From: Bradyrhizobium sp. Ghvi
Lineage (GTDB): Bacteria; Pseudomonadota; Alphaproteobacteria; Rhizobiales; Xanthobacteraceae
DNA: 64,000 nt
Assembly (NCBI RefSeq): GCF_900115265.1
Contig: NZ_FOVU01000002.1
Location: 620,001-684,000, forward strand
Direction of reading: 5' to 3'
The notes beneath the pieces were generated by a model. That model saw only the letters and a list, made by a program, of their open reading frames with translations. It ran no database searches and was not told where the DNA came from. Both the position numbers and the translations under genes were made by a program. Of the stretch, positions 1 through 8,918 are shown one piece after another (positions within the stretch are counted from its first letter, which is position 1; each line of letters opens with the position of its first letter).

Positions 1-369
1 AGAGATGTCCCTATCCTCGCCCCAATAGGCCTCGAACACCGCGGTAGCGAACGGAACCATCCCGCCTCCGAGCCAGATGCAGCCGCGCATCGCCTTGACG
101 CTGTTCACCGGAAAAACTGTCGGTGGCATTTTGATCACAAGCCCGGCTGAGCGCGCCCAGTCTGCAAGATCCTTCAACATGTACCGCGCTTTCGGCACGA
201 TCGGATTTTCGCGCGAAGCATAAACGCTCGGATTAACCGCATTGAACACGCCGCCAGCCAGCACCGGCCGCCACGAAAGGGGCTCGCCAAACTCCTTTGC
301 CAGTCGCTGGATGTTGTGGAAGGCGAGATAAGTCCACGGACTTGAGCAGTCGAAGAAGAACTCTATCAT
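1..369 (-). CDS. 2-hydroxychromene-2-carboxylate isomerase-like protein (partial, C-terminus beyond window)
   Basis: The first 123 residues are visible and the gene runs off the left edge without a stop. The protein opens with M-I-E-F-F-F-D-C-S-S-P-W-T-Y, the N-terminal strand and Ser-Ser-Pro turn of DsbA-fold HCCA isomerases and kappa-class GSTs, where a serine activates glutathione. The family performs glutathione-dependent isomerisations in aromatic ring degradation. The start is the ATG at 369; a second ATG at 376 is out of frame. It is the last visible gene of the minus-strand amide operon and lies 89 nt after a GST gene, so a glutathione-dependent step in the same pathway is a reasonable inference. 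The true substrate is unknown. Confidence 0.8.
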   Translation of the reverse strand, partial: MIEFFFDCSSPWTYLAFHNIQRLAKEFGEPLSWRPVLAGGVFNAVNPSVYASRENPIVPKARYMLKDLADWARSAGLVIKMPPTVFPVNSVKAMRGCIWLGGGMVPFATAVFEAYWGEDRDIS

Positions 370-458
370 CGATCATGCACTCTCTTCTTGACTGACATGC
401 AATGCAACGTACCCGCCTTTTGCGGTTTCACCCGCCCAGGGTGACGCAATTCCTTCGG

Positions 459-1145
459 TCACGACTTCGATGCGCCGAACATGATTGTTCTTGCTTCGTC
501 CGAGAACGGCTCCTTCACGAATTTGCCGACCGAAAGGCCGGCCTGGACTTGCGGCCGCCCGCGGACTTCCGCATACCAGCGTTTGAGGTTCGGATAGTCG
601 TCGAGTGTGAAGCCTTGCGCCTTATGTGTCATCGTCCACGGGAAACAGGCCATGTCGGCTATCGTGTATTCGTCGCCAGCGACGAAGCGCCCGGTCTTAC
701 CCAATTGAGTATCAAGCACACCGTATAATCGCGTTGCCTCACGCCGAAATCGATCGATCGCATAAGGGATTTTCTCCGGCGCATAGAGGTGGAAATGACC
801 GTGCTGACCGAGCATCGGTCCGAGACCGGCCGTCTGCCACATCACCCATTGTAAGACCCGGGTACGACCGCGCGCATCGACTGGCAAATAGCGTCCGGTC
901 TTTTCGGCCAGGTAAATCAGGATAGCACCCGTCTCGAACACGGAGATCGGCTCGCCACAGTCGGCCGGCGCACGATCAACGATCGCTGGAATGCGATTGT
1001 TCGGGCTGATGGCGAGAAACTCCGGCTTGAACTGTTCACCGGCGCGAATATCGATCGGCACGACGGTATAGGGCAGCCCCAGTTCCTCGAGCAAAATCGA
1101 GATCTTCCAGCCGTTGGGGGTCGGCGCATAGTGCAAGTCAATCAT
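459..1145 (-). CDS. Glutathione S-transferase family protein (Nu/Ure2p-like)
   Basis: This 228-residue protein has the two-domain GST layout. The thioredoxin-fold N-terminus carries T-P-N-G-W-K at residues 9-14, typical of YfcG/Ure2p (Nu-class) enzymes that bind glutathione or its disulfide through Thr and Asn. The cis-proline segment N-N-R-I-P-A-I follows. The all-helical C-terminal domain includes the N-capping box region G-D-E-Y-T-I-A-D. An AGGAA ribosome site lies about 9 nt before the ATG. It starts 11 nt after the upstream dimethylformamidase-like gene and so is probably co-transcribed with it. It may handle a reactive product such as an aldehyde, or a thiol-linked intermediate. No specific substrate can be assigned. 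Confidence 0.88.
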   Translation of the reverse strand: MIDLHYAPTPNGWKISILLEELGLPYTVVPIDIRAGEQFKPEFLAISPNNRIPAIVDRAPADCGEPISVFETGAILIYLAEKTGRYLPVDARGRTRVLQWVMWQTAGLGPMLGQHGHFHLYAPEKIPYAIDRFRREATRLYGVLDTQLGKTGRFVAGDEYTIADMACFPWTMTHKAQGFTLDDYPNLKRWYAEVRGRPQVQAGLSVGKFVKEPFSDEARTIMFGASKS

Positions 1146-1156
1146 TCGAGACGTTC

Positions 1157-3493
1157 CTAGGGGGCGACTCGTTCGAGCCCTGCCGTGCTTTTCCTAGTTG
1201 TGTTCGAGCCGGACAACGGGCCCGGCCTGATGAACGCGTCCACCACGTTGCTGAGCAACTGCGAGACGTTGTTCTCGAACCCGTTGACAGGAAGGGCGCT
1301 TCCAAAAGCGATGGATCCGGTTGCAAACACCGCACCATTGTTCGGCGCCTCGAAATACACCATGTCGGCCCGCAGAATGTAGTTGTGCGTCCCGCTAAAT
1401 CCCTGATGGGCGTGGGCTCCCTCCTCGTCATGAGCGATGTAATTGTCGGGGTGACCACCCGAGGATGCGATGATCTTGGTATTGGGCGGCGTGCCGAACC
1501 CCAGCTTGTAGCAGTCGATCTCAATGCCCGCCGCTCCGCCGTTGCCCAGGCCGAAATCACCGATGATCTCGCCTTCGATCCCTTCCGTGATCCAGGCGAG
1601 CGCTGGATCGTAGCTGTCGGGCATGCGCCGGTAGGGCTGGCTATGGGCGAAGCCCTCGCCAGCGAAGGTATTGCCGACCAGCTTCTGTCCCCATCGCTGA
1701 AAGCCGGTCCAGATTCCGCCCATCTGCCCGGTCGTGGCGAGATAGTATTCACCCGGCCGAGCCGCCCAGGCGATCCAGTGGCCACCTGTCTTGCGGCACT
1801 CCATGATCCACGGTTCGTCATCGCGAAACGCCACATTGCAGCAGAAGCTGTTCGCGCCCATGCAGATAAAGCGCCCACCGCCGGCGATGTAATCCTCGTG
1901 CGCGTCGAGCATGCGCTCAGAGTGATATTCCGGGTGCGTGGAATTCAGAATGCAAGCATAGGGCGCCATCGCTGCGACACCCTCCAGATGCACATCTTCA
2001 TCGGTCAGTACGTCGTACTCGTACCCCTTGTGCTCAAGCCACGCCAGAATCGAGAGGTCCGCCGGAAAATTCCACGGCAAGTCGAACGCGGCGATCCGGT
2101 ATTTCGGCCGCATGTTCACCATCGGGCGACGGTAGCTCGTGTAGCAGACGCCGGCGCCATCCGCATGCGTGTCGTAGCAGCCGGCACCGAATTCCGGATT
2201 TTCGTAGATCTCGATATCAACCTCGGAGATCGTCGGCGGTTGGCCCGCCATTGGCTGCACGATCTGGCCGTCTGTCGCGAAACGCTCGTTGGCGTAGGCG
2301 AGATAGGTCGCGGTGGAAAACAACAGAGCAATTCGCGCTGTAGGCGTGCGGGGCCGAACGAAGAAAACGATGTATTCTTCGGCCAGGCCCTCGCCGTCAC
2401 CGCCGCGTACTCTCATCGCGTAGGCTCCGCTGCGCAGCGTTTCGGGCAACTCGAGCGTCTTTGTGGCTTTCCAATTGCTGTCGATCATCGCGTCGGCATG
2501 GAACTCGATGCCGCCGTATTCATGCGGGGCGAGCCGGAAGCAGTCGTTGCGGCCGTTCCAGTTATAGCCGGTCTGTGCACGCACCGGCCTGTTGTAGCCC
2601 TTCGCATCGAGCTGGTTGGGTCCGATATCGATTACGAGATCGCCGATCCCGCGATCGGTATAGCCCTTCGTGGTGTCCCAATACGCGACCATACCGTCCG
2701 ACGGGGGCTTCCCGCCCGCGCGAATCGCATCGAGCTCTTCGCGCGCCAAAGCGCGATCGAACACACCGCAACGATCGATCTTCCCGCAGTAGAGCTGCGA
2801 CACGAAGTGACCGCGCAGCGCGTGCCAGTCGCGCGACCCCGCCACAAGGAATGGCGTATCGGGCAGGTTGTTCTGCCTGAACCGAAACATCTCCGACACA
2901 TGCGAGCGGTATTCGACCGGCGCGACTTTGCTGAGCAGGCTGTTGTAGCGGTTCACGACGCCTTCCTGGTACAGCGTGGCGCGGCCGCTTCGCGCATCGA
3001 AAGTGGCCGCGACGAAATACCAAGCCTGCTTCTGCAACGGCAGCTCAGCCTGGAGATAGTCGATCTCGTTTCCGCAACCGACCCAGAACTCCAGCCTGCC
3101 GCTCGGATTGATTCCAAGGCCATAGCCGTGATTCCTGTCGTTGTCCCAGCGGCCCAGGAGGCACTGGCGATGCCCGACATCGGGCCATGTCGGCCAGATG
3201 AACGCACAGAGCGTGATGCTGCCGTCGAGCGCGAGCTTGCGATCGGGGTCGGTCGCCTCGAGGAAGGCACCGACCTGCGTGAACTGCTTCTCAACCTGCC
3301 AAGTGCCGTTGGCGACGCAGTCGATTTCTTCCTCGATGAATCCCGGACCATGCGGGTGCTCGTCGCCATGGATCAGGCGCACGAGATGGGCTTCAGCGGT
3401 CGACGTGCCATCGGCACTGACATGAAATTGTATGGTGTCGCCCGGCTTCACCGAGATCTTGTCTGCATAACCGAATATCTTGATCTGCGCCAT
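1157..3493 (-). CDS. N,N-dimethylformamidase large (beta) subunit-like protein, copy 1
   Basis: This 778-residue protein matches the DMFase large subunit in length and layout. Residues about 90-260 form a laminin-G/concanavalin-like beta-sandwich (G-R-W-D, W-Y-F-V-A-A-T-F-D), followed by a GATase-like catalytic half. DMFases are alpha2beta2 mononuclear-iron amidohydrolases that split N-substituted amides into an acid and an amine. As I recall, the Paracoccus enzyme binds iron with two Tyr and one Glu near positions 399, 440 and 521. Here Tyr397 or Tyr400 (T-Y-L-A-Y-A-N-E-R), Tyr440 (C-Y-D-T-H-A-D-G) and Glu522 (H-P-E-Y) have nearly the same spacing. The small-subunit gene lies 59 nt upstream. 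There is no signal peptide, so it acts in the cytoplasm. The natural substrate is not known. Confidence 0.85.
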   Translation of the reverse strand: MAQIKIFGYADKISVKPGDTIQFHVSADGTSTAEAHLVRLIHGDEHPHGPGFIEEEIDCVANGTWQVEKQFTQVGAFLEATDPDRKLALDGSITLCAFIWPTWPDVGHRQCLLGRWDNDRNHGYGLGINPSGRLEFWVGCGNEIDYLQAELPLQKQAWYFVAATFDARSGRATLYQEGVVNRYNSLLSKVAPVEYRSHVSEMFRFRQNNLPDTPFLVAGSRDWHALRGHFVSQLYCGKIDRCGVFDRALAREELDAIRAGGKPPSDGMVAYWDTTKGYTDRGIGDLVIDIGPNQLDAKGYNRPVRAQTGYNWNGRNDCFRLAPHEYGGIEFHADAMIDSNWKATKTLELPETLRSGAYAMRVRGGDGEGLAEEYIVFFVRPRTPTARIALLFSTATYLAYANERFATDGQIVQPMAGQPPTISEVDIEIYENPEFGAGCYDTHADGAGVCYTSYRRPMVNMRPKYRIAAFDLPWNFPADLSILAWLEHKGYEYDVLTDEDVHLEGVAAMAPYACILNSTHPEYHSERMLDAHEDYIAGGGRFICMGANSFCCNVAFRDDEPWIMECRKTGGHWIAWAARPGEYYLATTGQMGGIWTGFQRWGQKLVGNTFAGEGFAHSQPYRRMPDSYDPALAWITEGIEGEIIGDFGLGNGGAAGIEIDCYKLGFGTPPNTKIIASSGGHPDNYIAHDEEGAHAHQGFSGTHNYILRADMVYFEAPNNGAVFATGSIAFGSALPVNGFENNVSQLLSNVVDAFIRPGPLSGSNTTRKSTAGLERVAP

Positions 3494-3552
3494 GGTGCGG
3501 AGTTTCCCATCGAGAAGCCGGACAAGGTGCCCTGCCTGGCAGGCGTGTTACG

Positions 3553-3918
3553 CTAGGTTTCGAGAAGGTCGCGGATGCAGCGCAGGAACAAGCCGTGACG
3601 GGCATCGTTCGCCGATGTGTAAATGGCATCATCGATCAAACGCGGGGGAACGCCCCGACGTCCTGAGAGCTTAACGACCTGATAGCGCCGGAACGGCTCG
3701 ATTGCTCTGACCGCATATCTTTGCTCAAGCGGCCGTTGACGAAAATAGATCAACAGTCGCTCGAGCCTCTCGCTGTGCTGTCCCAGCGGCAATTGGCGGT
3801 GCTCCTCGATGACCTCGGGGTTCACCAGCGTCCGCAGAAACTCGCGGCGGAGGCCGTCGAATCGATCCCGGACGATGATGTCACGGTCCTCGGACCTGTC
3901 GTACTCAAGAGGCAGCAT
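3553..3918 (-). CDS. N,N-dimethylformamidase small (alpha) subunit-like protein, stand-alone copy
   Basis: This 121-residue, highly charged protein is close to the roughly 130 residues of DMFase small subunits. It carries the pattern I recognise from that family: P-E-V-I-E-E-H (34-40), H-S-E-R-L-E-R-L-L-I-Y-F-R (48-60), then a Y/F-rich segment and H-G-L-F-L-R-C-I-R-D at the end. It sits directly upstream of large-subunit copy 1, the same small-then-large order as in known DMFase operons. A GGAGAG site lies 6 nt before the ATG. It aligns without large gaps from about residue 8 to the C-terminal domain of the upstream permease fusion. In DMFase the small subunit is structural and packs on the large subunit. 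Confidence 0.8.
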   Translation of the reverse strand: MLPLEYDRSEDRDIIVRDRFDGLRREFLRTLVNPEVIEEHRQLPLGQHSERLERLLIYFRQRPLEQRYAVRAIEPFRRYQVVKLSGRRGVPPRLIDDAIYTSANDARHGLFLRCIRDLLET

Positions 3919-3996
3919 CTCAGCTCTCCAACTGCAGACGTTCGACGTGGACCATAGCCGTGGCAGGTGCCGACGCGGCTTTCCCTGCTTGATTCA

Positions 3997-6318
3997 TCAA
4001 GCCCACTGCTTTTCCTCGTTGACCCATGCGAGCCCGGGCAATCTGCTGGCCCCAGCGAATGCCTCCACGACATTCGCCAGCACTCGGGATGCGCTGTTCC
4101 TGAAATTGTTGACCGGCAGCGATTGCGCGAATGCGACCGAACCACATGCAAACACAGCGCCGCCATTGGGAGCCGTGAAGTAGGTCATGTCGGCGTGAAC
4201 CCGCCAGTCATACGACCCATAGAGCCCAAGATAGGAATAGAGGACGAGCTGCTGGTTCACGACATAGCTGTCCGTGTGGCCCCCAGACGAGGCGATGATC
4301 TTGGTGTGCGGCGGCGTGCCCAGAGCGCGGTCATAATAATCGAGCGCCAGGCCCGCGGCGCCGTCATTGGCAAGACCGGCGTCACCGATGATCTCGCCAT
4401 CGACACCTTTGGTGATCCAGGACACTGTGCGGTGATAGCTGTCCGGCATCCTCCGGTACGGTTCGCTTCGTCCACCGCCCGAGCTGCTCAGGCCTATGCC
4501 AACCAGCTTCTGGGTCGCCCGTCCGAGCACCTTCCAGGGACCACCACGCATTCCGTCCGTTGCCATGTAGTGCTCGCCGTAGCGGGACACCCACGGCTTG
4601 TACCCGTCATCGCGACGTCGACATTCCATGATCCATGGTTCGCCGTCGCGAATGCCGGCTGTGGCGTTGAACCCGTTGCCGCCTGCATAGATGTAGCGAC
4701 CGCCGGCGGCGATATAATCCTCGGTCGCATCCAGCATTCGCTCGGTGTAGTATTCCGGGCGCGAACTGCTGATCACGCATGCGTACGGCGACAACGCTTC
4801 CAACCCGTCGCGATGCAGGACCTCGTCGGTCAGGACCTCGTACTCGAAGCCGCTCTGGTCCAGCCATGCGATGATCGATAGGTCCGCAGCCAATCCCGAA
4901 GCCACATCGAGGCTCGGCATCCTGTACCTCGGCCGCATGTTCATGATCGGACGGTGATAGGAGCTGTAGCATACGCCATTGCCATCGGCGTGCATGTCGT
5001 ATGTCGACAGCCCGAAATCGTCTCGCATATACATCTCGATGTCGATATCGGACAGCGCAGCCGACTGTCCCGTCAAGGCTTCGCGCTCCGGGTGATCGAA
5101 GCTCAGGCGCTCGTTCGCAAAGGCAAGGTAGGTGAGTGTCGGAAACAGAAATGCAATACGCGCCCGGGGCCTTCCCGGCCGGACGAAGAAGACGACATGC
5201 TCCTCGCTCACGCCCTTTCCCCAGCCGGATCGTAGCCTCATGGCATAGCAGCCGCTTTTGAGGCCCTGCGGCAGGGCGACGGTCTTGGTCGCCTTCCAAT
5301 TGCAATCCGTCAGCGCGTCGGCATGAAACTCGATCCCCCCGAACTCTTGCGGAGCCAGACGGAAACAGTCGGTGAAGCCGTCCCAGTTCCAGCCGGTCTG
5401 GCCGCGAACGGGCCGATTGTATCCTCGAGCATTCAGCCTGTGCCGGCCGACGTCGACCACAAGATCTCCGATGCCGCGGTCGGTGTATCCCGCGCTCGTA
5501 TCCCAGTACGCGACCAGGCTGTCCATCGCGGGCACGAGCCCGCTCCTGATCGTGTCGAGCTCGGCCGACTGTAGAGCCTGGCCAAATGCACCGCAGCGGT
5601 CGATCTTGCCCCAATAGAGCTCCGACACGCGCGCCCGCTGTTGCGCATCGCGGCTACGCGAACCCGCGATGAGAAACGGAGTTGAGGCCAGGTTCCCGGG
5701 CTTGCTCCGGAAAGTTGCAGACGTGCGGGATTCGTAATCTACCAGCGCGACCTTGCCCAACAGGCCGTTGTACCTGTTGCCGACGCCGACCTGGTGCAAG
5801 GTCGCACGCCGTGTCTCGGCGTCGAAGGTCACGGCCACGAAATACCACATCTGCACCTGCAGCGGCACGTTGGCGGTCAAGCGCTCGGTCTCTTCGCCCC
5901 GTCCGATCCAAAACTGCAGATAGCCTTTCTCGTCGATGCCGATGCCGTAGCCCTGCTTTCGATCGCCGTCCCATCGACCGATTATGGTCTGCCGTTTTCC
6001 GGATGCCGGCCATGTCGGGTGGATGAAGGCGAACAAAGTGAAGCTGTTTGCGAACGCCAGCCGGCCCTCGGGATCATCGACCTCGAGGAACGATCCCACC
6101 TGGGTGAACTGCGGCTCGACCCGCCACCTGCCGTTCGCGGTGCACGCCACCTCTTCTTCGACGAAGCCTGGCCCTGCCGGGTTCTGGTCGCCATGGATCA
6201 GGCGCACCAATTGCGCCTCAGCCGTATCCGTCCCCTCGGCGCTGACATGAAACTGAATGGTCTCACCCGGCTTGACCGAGAGCCTGTCCGTGTAGCCAAA
6301 AAGTCTGACCGGTGTCAC
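3997..6318 (-). CDS. N,N-dimethylformamidase large (beta) subunit-like protein, copy 2
   Basis: A 773-residue paralog of the large subunit at 1157-3493, with the same beta-sandwich then GATase-like layout. The GTG at 6318 is preferred as start because AGGAAGGAG ends 6 nt upstream and the N-terminus then aligns exactly with copy 1; a TTG at 6324 would leave no spacing. With this start Tyr397, Tyr440 and Glu522 share numbering with copy 1, but copy 1 Tyr400 is Phe400 here (T-Y-L-A-F-A-N-E-R). If position 400 is an iron ligand the site is altered; if 397 is the ligand it is intact. It follows the permease-alpha fusion by 62 nt. The two copies differ widely in the middle and C-terminal parts, suggesting different substrates rather than simple gene dosage. 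Confidence 0.84.
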   Translation of the reverse strand: MTPVRLFGYTDRLSVKPGETIQFHVSAEGTDTAEAQLVRLIHGDQNPAGPGFVEEEVACTANGRWRVEPQFTQVGSFLEVDDPEGRLAFANSFTLFAFIHPTWPASGKRQTIIGRWDGDRKQGYGIGIDEKGYLQFWIGRGEETERLTANVPLQVQMWYFVAVTFDAETRRATLHQVGVGNRYNGLLGKVALVDYESRTSATFRSKPGNLASTPFLIAGSRSRDAQQRARVSELYWGKIDRCGAFGQALQSAELDTIRSGLVPAMDSLVAYWDTSAGYTDRGIGDLVVDVGRHRLNARGYNRPVRGQTGWNWDGFTDCFRLAPQEFGGIEFHADALTDCNWKATKTVALPQGLKSGCYAMRLRSGWGKGVSEEHVVFFVRPGRPRARIAFLFPTLTYLAFANERLSFDHPEREALTGQSAALSDIDIEMYMRDDFGLSTYDMHADGNGVCYSSYHRPIMNMRPRYRMPSLDVASGLAADLSIIAWLDQSGFEYEVLTDEVLHRDGLEALSPYACVISSSRPEYYTERMLDATEDYIAAGGRYIYAGGNGFNATAGIRDGEPWIMECRRRDDGYKPWVSRYGEHYMATDGMRGGPWKVLGRATQKLVGIGLSSSGGGRSEPYRRMPDSYHRTVSWITKGVDGEIIGDAGLANDGAAGLALDYYDRALGTPPHTKIIASSGGHTDSYVVNQQLVLYSYLGLYGSYDWRVHADMTYFTAPNGGAVFACGSVAFAQSLPVNNFRNSASRVLANVVEAFAGASRLPGLAWVNEEKQWA

Positions 6319-6380
6319 CGCCAACTCCTTCCTTTACAAGCTCAGCGTCCGCCGCGCAGGTCCGAACGCTTCATCCGTGA

Positions 6381-8030
6381 TCAGGACTCCAGTAGATCCT
6401 GTACTCGCCGCATGAAGACGCCGTGGCAGGCCTCATCCGGCGTCGCGTAGATTCGATCCTCCACCACCCGCGGCGCTACGCCACGATGTCCGGATAGAGC
6501 GACGATGCGATAGCCTTCGAAGCGTTCCACGGCCATGATGGCGTACTTCTCCACCTGAGGACGGGTGCGGAAGTAGATCAGCAGCCGTTCGAGCGCCTCA
6601 CTGTGCTGCCCGTTGAGGGAGTGGCGATGCTCCTCGATGATCTCCGGCGACACCAGCGTCTTGAGATGATCGCGAGTCATCTTGTCGTGGCGCCGCTGGT
6701 AGATGACGCTCTTGTCCTCGGTCTCGGTCGCTTCCTCGGGCAGCAGCTCGCCGCCCTTCTCCGCTCGCGTCGATCGCCGCTCGCTCTTCTTCTTGTCGCG
6801 CCAGGCACGGAACTGCGCCTTGATCCCGAACAGCCCGTTGCGCAGGTAAAGCACGACCAGGAGCATGATCAGCCCGATGATCATGAAGCGAGCCGGCCCC
6901 CACGTATTCAGCACCTGGTCGAAGAACACGACGATCAGGGTGCCAACGACCGCGCCTTCCGCACGTCCAACGCCGCCGATCACCAGCATGGCGAGGCCGA
7001 GCAGCACGGTATCGAAATTGAAGATCGAGAACGCCACGCCGCCGAAATTCGAAGTATAGAATCCGCCGATGAAGCCCAGCGCCGCCGACGAGACGAGGAA
7101 CACCCAGACGCGCGCCTGGCGAAAGTTGACCCCCGTCGCCTCGGCGAAGGCCTCGCGCTTTTCGGGCGCCATGCGCAGGATTCGTCCAAGCCGGCGGCCG
7201 TTGACGAACCGGTAGAGCAGCAAGGCCAGCAGCATCAGGCCAAAGCAGGCGTAGTACGCCAGGAGCAGCTGACCGAGCTGCGACCATTCTTCCGGGATAT
7301 AGGTCCTGGCGCCGTACAGGCCGCCGTTCGCGGACCCGAACTCCTTCGACGTCACGAAGTAGACCCGGCAAAGCTCGTTGAGACCCAGGGTGAGAAGCGC
7401 ATAGTAGAATCCGTCGAGCCGCGTGGCCGGCAGCGCGATGATCCCACCGAAGACCAGCCCCACCAGAGCCCCGATCGGTGGCAACAACCACCAGGGCAAT
7501 GCGAACTTGACGGCAAGCAATGCCGTCACGAACGCTGCCGTCCCGACGACTGCATAGGTCGCGAGCGAAAAGACACCCGCAGTTCCCATGATGAGCATCC
7601 AGCACAGACTAATGGCGGCATAGATGCCGAACGTGGCTCCCGCCGTCAGCAGCGTGTTCTGCAGATCGCCTGGCGTGAACAGGGGAGCTATTGCCAGCGC
7701 AAGAAGCCCCAATACCCACCAGATGGGCCGCTTGTCGACGATCGTCTTCTCCGCGCGCAAGGTCTTGGGGTTATATTCCCCGCGCACGCGGAGCACGCGG
7801 CGGCGTGTCGGCCAGTAGCGAAGACGATTCCACATCGTTGCGCCGTGGCCTGGCCATTTGTAGTAGTAGCGCAGGCGGCCGACGGGATTCAGCTTCGTCG
7901 TCGATCGACGAGTTCTTTCCCAGACCTCTTTGTGGCTGCGGAACGGAATGGTCGGGAGCTCTTCGACGTCGCGCTTGCCGCCCCAGACAAAGAGCGGATT
8001 GCGCCACTTGATGCCGCTATCAATTGACAT
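6381..8030 (-). CDS. LivM-type ABC permease fused to a dimethylformamidase small-subunit-like domain
   Basis: This 549-residue protein has three parts. Residues 1-100 are a basic, aromatic N-terminal extension. Residues about 103-397 form the hydrophobic LivM permease, including the family loop G-G-V-G-R-A-E-G-A-V-V-G-T. Residues 398-440 are a charged linker rich in K, R and E. Residues 440-549 (bases 6384-6713) match the stand-alone small subunit at 3553-3918 over nearly its full length, for example I-I-E-E-H, H-S-E-A-L-E-R-L-L-I-Y-F-R and H-G-V-F-M-R-R-V-Q-D. No stop or strong internal start interrupts the frame. The positive linker should place the extra domain in the cytoplasm, tethering a DMFase subunit to the importer. 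GAGGGAGG precedes the ATG. It lies 3 nt after livH-like and 62 nt before large-subunit copy 2. Confidence 0.88.
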   Translation of the reverse strand: MSIDSGIKWRNPLFVWGGKRDVEELPTIPFRSHKEVWERTRRSTTKLNPVGRLRYYYKWPGHGATMWNRLRYWPTRRRVLRVRGEYNPKTLRAEKTIVDKRPIWWVLGLLALAIAPLFTPGDLQNTLLTAGATFGIYAAISLCWMLIMGTAGVFSLATYAVVGTAAFVTALLAVKFALPWWLLPPIGALVGLVFGGIIALPATRLDGFYYALLTLGLNELCRVYFVTSKEFGSANGGLYGARTYIPEEWSQLGQLLLAYYACFGLMLLALLLYRFVNGRRLGRILRMAPEKREAFAEATGVNFRQARVWVFLVSSAALGFIGGFYTSNFGGVAFSIFNFDTVLLGLAMLVIGGVGRAEGAVVGTLIVVFFDQVLNTWGPARFMIIGLIMLLVVLYLRNGLFGIKAQFRAWRDKKKSERRSTRAEKGGELLPEEATETEDKSVIYQRRHDKMTRDHLKTLVSPEIIEEHRHSLNGQHSEALERLLIYFRTRPQVEKYAIMAVERFEGYRIVALSGHRGVAPRVVEDRIYATPDEACHGVFMRRVQDLLES

Positions 8031-8033
8031 TGC

Positions 8034-8915
8034 TCAGGCCTCCCTCGCCTTGTCGAGCAGCCCGGCAATACCGCGCGGACGCACCAAGAGGATGACGATG
8101 ATCACGACGAACTGGGTGATGAGAACGTACCGGCCGCCGATCGATATGCTCGTCAGGGCCTCGTTCAGGCCGAGCACGATCGCGGCGATGACGGCACCGC
8201 GCACGCTGCCGAGCCCGCCGCAAAGCGCGATGCTGACTCCCTTGATCATCGGCATCAGTCCGCCGAACGGCGAGATATAGTAGGTCTGAGAGAGGAGGAC
8301 GGCCGCGAGACCCGCCAACCCGCCTGTGATGCCCATGACATAGAACGAGGTTCGCCGAACGCCGATGCCGACGATGGATGCCGCATGCGGATTCATCATC
8401 ATGGCGCGGATTTCGAGGCCACGGCGGCTCGACTGCATCCACCTTAGGACGACCGCCAATAGCAGGACGGATGTAACCACGTTCCCGATCTTGTCCGCCG
8501 TGAAGACAACACCCGGCAAGGACACCGACCAGTTGCCGAAGATCTCTGGCAAGCTCTTCGATCGCGGGCCGAACCACCAGAGCAGACACTGCGTGCCGAT
8601 CAGATTGATCGCGAGCGTCGCAATCAAACCTCGAATGGTGAAGTTTGGCTTGTCGTGGATGGGTATGAACCCGACCGCACAGATGACCACTCCCCCGAGC
8701 GCGCCCGCGAGGATACCCGCGGCCAGCACCGCAGGCCCCGATGTGGAGACATGCTGGGCAAACAGCCAAGCGCCATAACCCGCGAATGCAAATATGAAGC
8801 CGTAGGCCAGATTGAGCAGGCCGAGGCTCGACCAGGTGATCGAAATTCCGATCGCAAGCGTGCCGTAAATGCACGCAAGGACGATGGTGTTGCTGACGAT
8901 GAACCAGATATCCAC
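8034..8915 (-). CDS. LivH-type ABC transporter permease (amide/branched-chain amino acid family)
   Basis: A 293-residue integral membrane protein of the LivH family. It begins with the family pattern of a short N-terminus followed by Y-G-T-L-A-I-G-I-S and G-L-L-N-L-A-Y-G, then alternating hydrophobic segments and the conserved G-G-L-G-S-V-R-G-A loop near the C-terminus that contacts the ATPase. The start is a GTG preceded by AAAGGCG. It pairs with the LivM-type fusion encoded 3 nt downstream to form the transmembrane channel. Liv-type systems also import urea (Urt) and short amides (Fmd), which fits the neighbouring amide hydrolase genes better than branched-chain amino acids do. Confidence 0.9.
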   Translation of the reverse strand: MDIWFIVSNTIVLACIYGTLAIGISITWSSLGLLNLAYGFIFAFAGYGAWLFAQHVSTSGPAVLAAGILAGALGGVVICAVGFIPIHDKPNFTIRGLIATLAINLIGTQCLLWWFGPRSKSLPEIFGNWSVSLPGVVFTADKIGNVVTSVLLLAVVLRWMQSSRRGLEIRAMMMNPHAASIVGIGVRRTSFYVMGITGGLAGLAAVLLSQTYYISPFGGLMPMIKGVSIALCGGLGSVRGAVIAAIVLGLNEALTSISIGGRYVLITQFVVIIVILLVRPRGIAGLLDKAREA

Positions 8916-8918
8916 GTT

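Noticed and set aside
1385..3556. Long plus-strand open frame of over 700 codons
   Set aside because: It is antisense to the DMFase-like large subunit, Arg/Val/His-rich, lacks any family motif, and arises from high GC content.
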